DNA of 64,000 bases, taken from assembly GCF_023100905.1 (NCBI RefSeq), contig NZ_CP064686.1:5394001-5458000 (forward strand), written 5' to 3'. The notes under the pieces are model-generated. The model was not told the origin of the DNA. It saw only the letters and a list, made by a program, of their open reading frames with translations, and did not search any database. This stretch comes from Bradyrhizobium sp. 4. GTDB lineage: Bacteria; Pseudomonadota; Alphaproteobacteria; Rhizobiales; Xanthobacteraceae. Position 1 is the stretch's first letter, and each line of letters begins with the position of its first letter. Positions 17,295 to 25,453 of the stretch are shown here, piece by piece. The position numbers and the translations under genes are program-made.

Positions 17295-18995
17295 CTAGCG
17301 CACCGTCGTGACGCGGAAGACCTCGGGCACGGTCGTCATTCCGGCCCGGCATTTGGCGACCGCGTCCTCCAGCATTGTCGTCATGCCGCCGCGCATCGCT
17401 GCGGCATCAATGCTATGGGAATCGGTCTGTGGGCCGATCAGCGCACGCACTTCGTCGGACATTTCCAGGATCTCGAACACGCCGTTACGGCCGCGGTAGC
17501 CGGTGCCGCCACAGCGTTCGCAGCCGCCGGCCTCGTGCACGACCTCGCCGCACACGAAACCGATCACGGCAAAGCGCGGGTCCCTGGCGAGATCGGCCTC
17601 GGTCAGCGCGTGCGGCACCTTGCAACGGTCGCAGAGCACGCGCACCAGGCGCTGCGCCACCACAGCGCGCAGCGTGGATTTCAGCAAAAATCCCTCGATG
17701 CCGAGATCGATCAGGCGCGGTACTGCAGCCGCCGCGGTCTCGGTGTGCAGCGTCGTCAGGACAAGATGTCCGGTCAGCGCCGCGTGGATCGCGATATGCG
17801 CGGTCTCGGCGTCGCGGACCTCGCCGACCATGATCACGTCGGGGTCCTGGCGCACGAAGGCGCGCATTGCCGAGGCAAACGTCAGCCCGATCGACGGTTT
17901 GACCTGGGACTGGTTGATGCCGGCGATTTCGTACTCGACGGGGTCCTCGATGGTGAGAATTTTGCGCGTCGGCTCGTTGAGGATCGACAGCATCGTCGCA
18001 AGCGTCGTGGTCTTGCCGCTTCCGGTCGGGCCGGTGACCACGATCATGCCGTGGGGCATGGCGAGCAGCCGCGTCATCGCGCTCTCGTCGCGCGCCGCCA
18101 ACCCTAGCTTGCTCATCTCCAGCAGGCCGCGATCACGCGGCAACAGGCGGATGACGGCGCTCTCGCCGTGCTGCATCGGCATGGTCGCGACGCGAACGTC
18201 GAGTTCGTTGCGCCCGACCCGGACGCGCGCCGCGCCGTCCTGCGGCAGGCGTCGCTCGGCGATATTGAGGCTAGCGAGAATCTTGATGCGCGAGATTAGC
18301 GCCTGCGGCGGAATGCCGTGCGGCGACGGCAGCGCGCGCAGCAAGCCGTCGACGCGCATGCGCACCGCGAGTCCGGCGCGGAACGGCTCGACATGAATGT
18401 CGCTGGCACGCAGGTCCACCGCACGCTCCAGGAGATCGTTGAGCGCGCGCACCACCGGCGCGCCGCTGGCGAGATCGCGCAGGCTCTCGATGTCATCGTC
18501 GGACTGCTGCGCAACGCTCCTGCCGCCTCGATCGGCATTTGCGTCGTCGGCCTCAGCGCGCTGATCGAGCACCGTCGTGATGTCTTCGTAGGACGCCACG
18601 ACGACGTCGACCGGTGTTCCGAACACGATTTCGGCGGCGCGAATGGCCGCCGTGTCGGAGGGGTCGGCAACAGCCAGTCGGAAAACATCATTCGACGCAC
18701 TGAAGGGGAAGATGGTGGATTCGCGCAGAAAGCGGCGCGAAAAACCGTCGAGGCATGGCGTGGCCGCGAGCAGCTGCGGGAGGCTCAGCCGCGGAAGTCC
18801 GAAATGATCGGACACTTCGTCGGCGAATTCGGCTGCCGAAAGATCGGTGGCCTCCCACAATTCGCGCAAGGGGCGCGTGATCGCAGGATTGGCTGATTTG
18901 TCTGCATGAGATTGGGCGTGGGCATGCGCCCGCGGCGGCAATGAATATTTTTCCAGGAGGTGCTGCCGGAAGCTATCTGCGGAGCGGTCGCGCAT
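17295..18995 (-). CDS. gspE: Type II secretion ATPase GspE
   Basis: A 566-residue cytoplasmic secretion ATPase. An N-terminal GspE/MshEN domain (about residues 50-160) binds GspL. The motor domain has Walker A GPTGSGKTT, the Asp box (KILTIEDPVEYE), Walker B DPDVIMVGEVRD and a His box TGHLVLTTLHTE. Near the C-terminus a zinc-binding CM domain has two CxxC pairs (CDRC and CERC) about 38 residues apart. ATG 18995 was preferred; a GTG at 19004 after AAGGT and a TTG at 19034 are also in frame. It is divergent from gspD. Confidence 0.93.
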   Translation of the reverse strand: MRDRSADSFRQHLLEKYSLPPRAHAHAQSHADKSANPAITRPLRELWEATDLSAAEFADEVSDHFGLPRLSLPQLLAATPCLDGFSRRFLRESTIFPFSASNDVFRLAVADPSDTAAIRAAEIVFGTPVDVVVASYEDITTVLDQRAEADDANADRGGRSVAQQSDDDIESLRDLASGAPVVRALNDLLERAVDLRASDIHVEPFRAGLAVRMRVDGLLRALPSPHGIPPQALISRIKILASLNIAERRLPQDGAARVRVGRNELDVRVATMPMQHGESAVIRLLPRDRGLLEMSKLGLAARDESAMTRLLAMPHGMIVVTGPTGSGKTTTLATMLSILNEPTRKILTIEDPVEYEIAGINQSQVKPSIGLTFASAMRAFVRQDPDVIMVGEVRDAETAHIAIHAALTGHLVLTTLHTETAAAAVPRLIDLGIEGFLLKSTLRAVVAQRLVRVLCDRCKVPHALTEADLARDPRFAVIGFVCGEVVHEAGGCERCGGTGYRGRNGVFEILEMSDEVRALIGPQTDSHSIDAAAMRGGMTTMLEDAVAKCRAGMTTVPEVFRVTTVR

Positions 18996-19064
18996 CGCAT
19001 TCACAGCGTTGACCTTGTTACCCGAATGCAACAACTTCGGCGGGTCAAGGCAGGCCCTTTCCCC

Positions 19065-19092
19065 TTGACTTATTTCTTAGCAAAAACATAAT
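19065..19092 (+). promoter_or_regulatory. Putative sigma-70 promoter for gspD
   Basis: TTGACT at 19065-19070 and CATAAT at 19087-19092 are separated by 16 bases in an AT-rich stretch. This is close to the TTGACA/TATAAT consensus. Transcription would begin near 19099, about 35 bases before the gspD ATG. No comparably good match was seen for the divergent gspE promoter. Confidence 0.55.
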
Positions 19093-19133
19093 CGTGGCGC
19101 AAATTATTGCGCGTCCGAACCAAGGGGGATCGG

Positions 19134-21509
19134 ATGCCTATTTCACTTAGTATTGGTAGGCGTATTTTGTTTGAAGTGGTCCAGCCGCTTTTGCGCCTGC
19201 GCTCAGCGTTGACTGGAACGCTCGTTCTGTCGTCGTCCGCCTTCCTGCTCGCGGCCTGCATCGTCACTGCCGACCAGTCGATCGAAGCAGACCCCAGGGA
19301 TCCGCGCGCGCAGGACATCGCCGACAAGATCCGCTCCCTCGATCTTCAGCCGCGGCAACCGGCTGATGCGGGGGCGAGCGGCATTGCGCAGGCAAAGGCG
19401 TCGAGGCCGGCGATCTATCTCGGCGATGGTGCAACGCCGCAAGGCGGCGCGGTGGCCGAGCGCGATGACACCGGCGGCAGCGGCTACGACCTCAATTTCG
19501 AGAACGCGCCGGTCGCCACCGTCGCAAAGGTCATCCTTGGTGACGTACTCAATGTCGGCTACACCATCGATCCCCGCGTGCAGGGCACCGTCACGCTCGC
19601 CTCGGTGCGCTCGGTTCCCAAGGCAGACGCGATCTACGTGCTGGAGAACACGTTGCGCATGTCCGGCGTGGCGCTGGTGCGCGACCGCACCGGCTACCGC
19701 CTGCTGCCGGCGCCGGAAGCCGGTCCCGGCGGCATCGATCGCTCCGCCAATGCCGCGGCCGGCCAAGGCATCACCGTGGTGCCGCTGCGCTATGTCTCGG
19801 CCCAGAACATCTTCAAGCTGCTCGATGCCTTCGGCGTGAAGGCCTCGACCATGCGTCCCGACGGTGCCCGCAACACGCTGATCGTCAGCGGCAGCGGCGC
19901 CGAGCGGGCGACCGCGGTCGACACCATCCTCTCCTTCGACGCCGACTGGATGCGCGGACAATCGGTCGGCATCTTCCCGGTCCGCAACTCCACGCCCGAG
20001 CCGCTCATCTCCGAGATGGAAAAGATCATGGATTCGGGCGAAGGCGGCCTGAGCCAGAGCGTGGTGAAGTTCCAGCCGATCGGCCGCCTCAACTCGATCC
20101 TGGTCGTCAGCCAGAAGCCGGAATATCTCAAGCGCGCGCAGACGTGGATCGCGCGGCTCGACCGCTCCGACACGGATGGCCTGAACCTGAAATCCTATCC
20201 CCTGCGCTATGGCAATTCCAAAGCGGTGGTGGCGCTGTTGAACGAGATCCTGTTCAACCAGGGAGCAAGCGGCAGCTCCTCGCTCGACAATTCCGCGAGC
20301 CAGATTTCGCCCGGCTCGGGCACCGCGACGTCCTCGTCCGGGACCAGTCCGATCGCCTCGCTCAGCGCGCTTCCGACTGCGGCAGCAGGCGCTGCGACCC
20401 CGGTCACCGGTGCTCCCGGCTCGTCGCTGAGCGTGCGTCCCGCGCCCGCGGCGGCCGGTATGCCCGGCCAGGACAACGGCTCCGGCGCGCTGCTCGGCTC
20501 GGGCGCGAAAGCCTCCAACAACGCGGTCCTCCAGAACGTACGGATCACCGCCGACGTCACCAACAACGCGGTGCTGGTCTATGCCAACGCGGACTCGCAA
20601 CGCGTCGTCGAGCAGACGATCCGGCAGATCGACCGGCCGCAGCGCCAGATCGCGATCGAAGCGACGATTGCCGAGGTCACGCTGAACGACGCGTTGAACT
20701 ACGGCGTCCAGTTCTTCATCGCCAGCAAGCAGGGTTCGGTCTCCAACACCATCTCCGGTGTCAGCAATTCGAGCGCGATCGGCAGCGTCGAGGGAACGAG
20801 CAACGCCGTCAACGCCGCGGCCGGCGCCCTGCTTGGACGCGTGCTGCCGGGCTTCAACTTCCTGATCGGCTCGGAGAACTCGCCGCGCGTCATCCTCGAC
20901 GCGCTACACGGCGTCACCAACGTCAAGGTGTTGTCGAATCCGTCGCTGGTCGTGCTGGACAACCAGGCGGCGACCCTCCAGGTCGGCGACCAGGTTCCGT
21001 TCTCGACCGGCACCGCGACGGTGCTGACCGCCAACAACACCGTCGTCAACACCATCGATTACAAGAACACCGGTATCATCCTGCGCGTGCTGCCGCGCGC
21101 CAACGCCAACGGCAACGTCGTGCTCGACATCGAGCAGGAGATCTCGAGCGTCGCCGCCGGCAGCTCCGGCTCGCTGACGCCGACGATCTCACAGCGCAAG
21201 GTCAAGAGTTCGATCGCGGTCACGAGCGGCCAGACCGTGCTGCTCGCCGGCCTGATCAGCGAGACCGAGAACAGGCAGCGCCAGGGCATTCCGATCCTCG
21301 ATTCCATTCCCGGCGTCGGCGACGCCTTCTCGCACCAGGGCAGCACGCGCGCCCGCACCGAACTGATCCTGTTCATTCGCCCGACCGTCATCAAGGACGG
21401 CGTCGATGCACATGTCATCGCCGAGGAGATGCGCAGCAAGATGAACAGCCGCCTGGTCGGCACCAGCAATCCCGTGGTCACCGTGAGCCCGCCCAAGGCG
21501 GCGCGCTGA
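19134..21509 (+). CDS. gspD: Type II secretion secretin GspD, predicted lipoprotein
   Basis: Outer-membrane secretin of 791 residues. ATG 19134 is preceded by AAGGGGG at good spacing; an upstream TTG in frame lacks this. The signal sequence ends SAFLLAAC, a lipobox that predicts lipidation at Cys. N0 (YDLNFENAPVATVAKVIL) and N1-N3 ring domains (VPLRYVSAQNIFKLLDAF, VRNSTPEPLISEMEKI, YPLRYGNSKAVVALLNEI) follow. A Ser/Gly/Ala-rich loop separates N3 from the secretin barrel, with DNQAATLQVGDQVPFSTG and the C-terminal GLISETENRQRQGIPILDSI. It forms the exit channel. A lipidated secretin could reach the outer membrane without a separate pilotin, as none is seen. Confidence 0.93.
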   Translation: MPISLSIGRRILFEVVQPLLRLRSALTGTLVLSSSAFLLAACIVTADQSIEADPRDPRAQDIADKIRSLDLQPRQPADAGASGIAQAKASRPAIYLGDGATPQGGAVAERDDTGGSGYDLNFENAPVATVAKVILGDVLNVGYTIDPRVQGTVTLASVRSVPKADAIYVLENTLRMSGVALVRDRTGYRLLPAPEAGPGGIDRSANAAAGQGITVVPLRYVSAQNIFKLLDAFGVKASTMRPDGARNTLIVSGSGAERATAVDTILSFDADWMRGQSVGIFPVRNSTPEPLISEMEKIMDSGEGGLSQSVVKFQPIGRLNSILVVSQKPEYLKRAQTWIARLDRSDTDGLNLKSYPLRYGNSKAVVALLNEILFNQGASGSSSLDNSASQISPGSGTATSSSGTSPIASLSALPTAAAGAATPVTGAPGSSLSVRPAPAAAGMPGQDNGSGALLGSGAKASNNAVLQNVRITADVTNNAVLVYANADSQRVVEQTIRQIDRPQRQIAIEATIAEVTLNDALNYGVQFFIASKQGSVSNTISGVSNSSAIGSVEGTSNAVNAAAGALLGRVLPGFNFLIGSENSPRVILDALHGVTNVKVLSNPSLVVLDNQAATLQVGDQVPFSTGTATVLTANNTVVNTIDYKNTGIILRVLPRANANGNVVLDIEQEISSVAAGSSGSLTPTISQRKVKSSIAVTSGQTVLLAGLISETENRQRQGIPILDSIPGVGDAFSHQGSTRARTELILFIRPTVIKDGVDAHVIAEEMRSKMNSRLVGTSNPVVTVSPPKAAR

Positions 21510-21513
21510 CGGC

Positions 21514-22110
21514 GTGACGGATCGGGGCGCGAATGACGGGCCGGGCCCTGCGCTCGCGCTCAGCCTCGCGCTGCTGCTGGGCGTGTTCGCAAGCCTTGTC
21601 ACCGCACCGGGCGCGGAAGGCCTGTACGGTGCGTCTCTCGCCGTCCTGATGGTCGCGATCGCTGCGAACGATGCCCGCCACTACCTTATCCCGAACGAAC
21701 TGACGGGCGCCGCCTTCGCGCTCGCCTTGCTCCGCGCCGGCGCCTTGACGCCGGAGACGGCGGCCGAGGCGCTGCTCTGGGCGGTCGTCCGCGCCGGTTC
21801 GGTCGCAATGCCGCTCCTGCTGCTGATGCTGCTCTACCGGCGCTGGCGCGGCCGTGACGGGCTTGGGCTTGGCGACGTCAAGCTCGCCGCGGTCTGCGGT
21901 GCCTGGCTCGATCTCGCGACGGTGGCCGCGGTCATCGAGCTTGCGGCGCTGCTCGCGATCGGCGCCTATGTCGCCGGTGCCGCCCTGCAAAGTAAGCCGC
22001 TGCGCGCGACCGCCTTCCTGCCGTTCGGGCTGTTTCTGGCACCGGCGATCTGGATCGGCTGGCTGGGCGAGACCTGGTACACGAACTGGCTCGGCGGCTG
22101 GCCGGGCTAA
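21514..22110 (+). CDS. gspO: Prepilin peptidase (A24 family, short form)
   Basis: A 198-residue membrane aspartyl protease starting at GTG 21514, 4 bases after gspD. Its two catalytic Asp sites are visible: ANDARHYLIPNEL after the second membrane segment, and GLGLGDVKLAAVCGAWL. The N-terminal Cys-rich methyltransferase domain of full-length GspO/PilD is absent, as in CpaA/TadV-type short enzymes. It should cleave the G/F leader of GspG, H, I, J and K. Whether those pseudopilins are N-methylated is open. Confidence 0.88.
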   Translation: MTDRGANDGPGPALALSLALLLGVFASLVTAPGAEGLYGASLAVLMVAIAANDARHYLIPNELTGAAFALALLRAGALTPETAAEALLWAVVRAGSVAMPLLLLMLLYRRWRGRDGLGLGDVKLAAVCGAWLDLATVAAVIELAALLAIGAYVAGAALQSKPLRATAFLPFGLFLAPAIWIGWLGETWYTNWLGGWPG

Positions 22111-22211
22111 GGTTCGAAGATAGCGGGAAAAGTCGCCATTCCGGCGCAGGCGTGAGGCGCCGCCCCGGTGGTCATCGGCTACTGTGCATGGGATTGTTTT
22201 CGACTTTTCTG

Positions 22212-22778
22212 TCAGTGCTCGTGGCTCGGCGCCCATTCCAGCGCCCGCAATCGTGCCTGCGCGATCTCGCCGCGGGTCATCTTCGCGGTCACCGCGTCGC
22301 GGATGCGCTGCCGCCCTTCGCGAGCCCGCGACCCCGCCGCCGCGGTCGACAGATTGAGCCATTTGCTGGCTTCAACTATATCGCGTGGCACGCCCTGCCC
22401 GCGGTCATAGAGCAGGCCGAGCGAATATTGCGCGACGCCATCACCCTGCTCGGCAGCGCGGCGATACCACATCGCCGCTTCTGTGTAATTCTGCGGCACG
22501 CCGCGGCCGGTTTCGAACAAAAAGCCGAGATAGCTCTGTGCCGACCGGTCGCCGCGCTCGGCCAGTGCAATGAATATCGCTGAGGCCTGCTGATAGTCCT
22601 GCCGATTGAAAGCGACTATGCCCTGGTGCAGCGATTGTGCTGCGGCGGGTGCAACCGCCGCAAGCAGCGGCATGGCGATGAGCGCAACACGAAGCGCCCG
22701 CGATACATAGCCTGACGCCGGCCCACGCGTGCAAACCGCACGGCGCCGCTCCAGATCACGGCTGTCTTCGTTCCTCAT
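22212..22778 (-). CDS. Exported Sel1-repeat (TPR-like) protein
   Basis: A 188-residue protein with an N-terminal membrane/signal segment (VALIAMPLLAAVAPAAAQ, about residues 31-48). Three Sel1-like repeats follow: RGDRSAQSYLGFLFETGRG, QGDGVAQYSLGLLYDRGQG, and a partial first repeat. Such proteins are periplasmic scaffolds for protein-protein contact. It is convergent with the prepilin peptidase gene and not clearly part of the secretion operon. Partner unknown. Confidence 0.8.
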   Translation of the reverse strand: MRNEDSRDLERRRAVCTRGPASGYVSRALRVALIAMPLLAAVAPAAAQSLHQGIVAFNRQDYQQASAIFIALAERGDRSAQSYLGFLFETGRGVPQNYTEAAMWYRRAAEQGDGVAQYSLGLLYDRGQGVPRDIVEASKWLNLSTAAAGSRAREGRQRIRDAVTAKMTRGEIAQARLRALEWAPSHEH

Positions 22779-22917
22779 CGGCGCCCTGTATCGGTGTGAT
22801 GGCCGTTCTTGCCGCGAGACTAGTCCCGCGTCGATCGAGAATCCATCCTTGAAGTTACCCTGGCGTACACCAGGCGCCGCGGATCTTGGAGCGACGCTCG
22901 ACGCGCGAGCCGCACGG

Positions 22918-22948
22918 AAGGCTCGGACGGGGATGCCGTCCGAGCCTT
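22918..22948 (-). terminator. Hairpin terminator after the beta-helix gene
   Basis: A perfect inverted repeat: AAGGCTCGGACGG, a 5-base loop, and CCGTCCGAGCCTT. It begins 45 bases past the stop of the beta-helix gene read on the minus strand. There is only a short T tract, so termination strength is uncertain. Confidence 0.6.
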
Positions 22949-22992
22949 GCTTAGTTCAGCCGCGGCGCCTTCGCGCCACGTGATCGTTTCGG

Positions 22993-23910
22993 CTATTTCA
23001 GCGCCGGAGAAAGCAGCGTCACCGCTTCGCCGGAGCCATTGCCGAGAATCTGGTTGGTTCCGAACGAAGACACTGTGCCGCTGATGCCGACCGAGTTGGC
23101 GTTGATCTCGGTCTGGCCAATCCGAACGAAGGTATTGGCGCCGGCGCTGATGCCCGTGCCGTTGCCGGCGAACGCCGAGTTGCTTATCATGGCAACCAGC
23201 GCCGCACCGCCCGTGGCCAGCGAAACCCCGGCTCCGGTGTTGTTGCCGACGTTGCTGTTGCGGATCGTGGCATTGACGGAACTGCCGCCGTTTCCATCGA
23301 TCGCGATACCAGCGCCGTTCTTGTAGGCGACGAGATTTTCCACCATGCCGGTGAGCAGCGCGCTGGCCGCGCTGGGCCTGAGTTGGACACCGCCGAGGGT
23401 GTTGTTGGTGACGGTAACGCGCGAGATCATGATGGTCGAGGCCGCACCGTTGTTGACCTGAATCCCGAACTGGCTGGTGTTCTGGATGATGCAATCTTGG
23501 ACCGTCACCGCGCCAGCCGACAGAACCCGAATGCCATTGAGGCCAGTATTGGCGCCGTTGATGTCCAGGCCCTTCAGGACGATCTTGTCGGCGGCTAAAG
23601 CATTGATGATGATGCCGTTGGTACCGGCCGACAGAATGCCGCCGATCACGCCTTCACAGATGATGCTGATCGATTTGGTGATGGTGACGGCGCCGAAGCC
23701 GGCTGAATCAAGGCAGTTGATCTCACCGGCCACGGCGGTCTTGGAGATAGCGCCGGCGAAAGTCTTGCAAGGCGCCGTGCGGCTGCACGGATTGACGTCG
23801 TCGCCGACACCCGAGACCCAGGTACGGGTCGCCTGCGCATGTGCGGGCGCCGATGCCAAAGCGGGAAGCAGCATTCCTAAGGCCAACGCTAGGAAGGTAA
23901 AGCGACGCAT
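22993..23910 (-). CDS. Exported right-handed parallel beta-helix protein
   Basis: A 305-residue secreted protein. A signal peptide occupies residues 1-26, with cleavage after AHA before QATRTWVSG. The sequence GVGDDVNPCSRTAPCKTFAGAI is a common entry to rhizobial pectate-lyase-like beta-helix proteins of unknown function. The rest is a series of rungs rich in G-I-x-I/V and N (GIQVNNGAASTIMISR, GAGIAIDGNGGS). No pectate-lyase catalytic set is seen. The ATG has an almost ideal TAAGGAGGT ribosome binding site, implying high expression. It is a plausible substrate of the nearby type II secretion system, by proximity only. Confidence 0.8.
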   Translation of the reverse strand: MRRFTFLALALGMLLPALASAPAHAQATRTWVSGVGDDVNPCSRTAPCKTFAGAISKTAVAGEINCLDSAGFGAVTITKSISIICEGVIGGILSAGTNGIIINALAADKIVLKGLDINGANTGLNGIRVLSAGAVTVQDCIIQNTSQFGIQVNNGAASTIMISRVTVTNNTLGGVQLRPSAASALLTGMVENLVAYKNGAGIAIDGNGGSSVNATIRNSNVGNNTGAGVSLATGGAALVAMISNSAFAGNGTGISAGANTFVRIGQTEINANSVGISGTVSSFGTNQILGNGSGEAVTLLSPALK

Positions 23911-24829
23911 GAAATAACCTCCTTAATGTGCCAAGAGATTGCTCCCGGCAGATGACTTTTCTTACAATGGAAGTGATGTGCAACTCGGAACAGCGTTACT
24001 CACACAACGTCAGAGCAGTCTAAAAAAAGCAGCTAATCTCCTCGCCTGAGCGAACCAGTCTTGGCGAACCAATCTTGGCGCCCTGCGAGACGGGCACGAT
24101 ATGGCATTGCGTCACGCAGTTGGAAAAACCAATACGAACACAAAGTTGTCCGTATATCCCGCACAATGCTTGCAAGAAGTGTCGGCAACTGAGATGCCAA
24201 ATATACGTCCGGCAACTTGAGGGGAAGTTCAACGGGATCTCGGTGTTTTCTCGGCCCACTTTCAGCCTGCGACGAAGTGTCACAGCAAAGGCGCAGCAGC
24301 ATGTTCGCCGCACGCCGAGTTTAGAACGTGACGAGTGCCGTAAGATGGCCGCTCTACACTGCCGCCAGAATTGCCGCCGCGTCCTGGTCACTATACAATT
24401 CGATCCGCGATCCGTGCACAGCGTCGGGGCCGGCAGGCGTACCCCTTGATGCGGAGAGCCGGCGGAAGACGGACTCGGTAGCTGCACATGCAGGGACAGC
24501 CCCGAGTCGGCGCCGTGAACAGCATCGAGAAGTCGAATGCTCGGTCGAGGCCGAGCTCGGTTCGCCGATCGTGCCATCGACGTTCAAATTCTGATGAAGA
24601 AAGCCACTAACGTCTCTAGAGCCTGGCTTTTTCTCGAGACCATGCCGCCAACCGCGTTCGAGACCGAGCTATCGCCAAATTTTAGGCCACACCCCGTCCC
24701 CGTCCATCCTGTTAGAGCATCCGGCAACAGCGTTGAATCAAACGTGATCGACGACGGCTTCCAGCGAGGCATTTGACGTAAGTCCATGTGATCTCTGATT
24801 CTGAGGCTGGGCATGGGAACGGCTGCGCT
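23911..24829. other. Long region without a supported gene
   Basis: About 920 bases without a believable coding frame; the frames present have Arg/Cys/Ser-rich, low-quality translations on both strands. It has lower GC than its flanks near 23.9-24.3 kb. A 14-base tandem duplication with one mismatch (GCGAACCAGTCTTG, then GCGAACCAATCTTG) lies at 24050-24077. The promoter of the beta-helix gene must lie at its left edge. It leads into the IS630 remnant and is probably decayed DNA. Confidence 0.5.
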
Positions 24830-24946
24830 TCGGACGATTTTCGGTCGCGGGTTGTCGAGGAGATTTTGGCGCGAGCCTCGCGTCGGGAGGCCGCAGAGCG
24901 GTTCAAGGTGAGCGCGGCCTCGGCTACTAGCCATCCAATTCCGTAG
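24830..24946 (+). pseudogene. IS630-family transposase N-terminal remnant
   Basis: An in-frame stretch of 38 codons reads SDDFRSRVVEEIL, then SRREAAERFKVSAASA, before a stop. This matches the N-terminal helix-turn-helix of IS630-family transposases, where similar SRREAAERF-V-S-S residues recognise the element ends. No start codon in frame, no DDE domain and no terminal inverted repeats were found. It is a short relic of an insertion sequence. Confidence 0.6.
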
Positions 24947-25006
24947 TGATGCGGGCCGAGGGCAAGGACACAGGTTCTGTTTGCGGCTATGAGTCGTAAG
25001 GAAATC

Positions 25007-25308
25007 ATGAAACTAGGCCCATTTTCGGCCGGTCTGATCGGGGTCCTGGCGGTATGCGGTGGGCTGGATCGCCTGCCCATCGGAGAACAACCTGTCATGG
25101 TCGGAAAAGCCAATGCGGATGAAGGTGGCAAGGCGGGACGCCCCCCTCCATGCCAATGGCCCGCGATCCTGCCGCTGCGGTGGCGGAGGACTTCGAAGCC
25201 GCCCGCCAGAAGGGAACGCGGGAGGCCCTTGAGCTCTTCATCGCACGCCACGGCGATGACCCGCTGGCCGAGCATTCGCGCGCCGAGCTGAAGCGCCTGT
25301 CGCGCTGA
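25007..25308 (+). pseudogene. Frameshifted small exported protein
   Basis: From ATG 25007 (after AAGGA) a hydrophobic leader reads MKLGPFSAGLIGVLAV, continuing to about GGKAGRPPP. The same frame then loses sense. In the +1 frame, from a second ATG at 25150, the peptide MPMARDPAAAVAEDFEAAR continues and ends LAEHSRAELKRLSR, 52 residues that look conserved and helical. The switch coincides with a run of six C at 25141-25146. The simplest reading is one exported protein of about 100 residues broken by a homopolymer slip. The 52-residue part could also be a stand-alone ORF. Confidence 0.5.
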
Positions 25309-25453
25309 TCACTTTACGCAGCGGAGCAAGCCGTCTCAGGCATTGCATTTCGGCAGACGGCATCCGCGTCGGCCCAGGCTTGCTGCAGCATGTCTTGCCG
25401 CATGATGTTTCGGCACTATGGTGGCACTGCAATCTGTCCCGGAGCCTATCAAG

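Noticed and set aside
24020..24577. A possible 185-codon gene on the minus strand
   Set aside because: Cys/Arg/Ser-rich translation, no ribosome binding site, and an equally long frame opposite; no sign of selection.
24350..24600. A possible group II intron remnant
   Set aside because: Some stem-like GC segments, but no domain V consensus and no reverse transcriptase residues.
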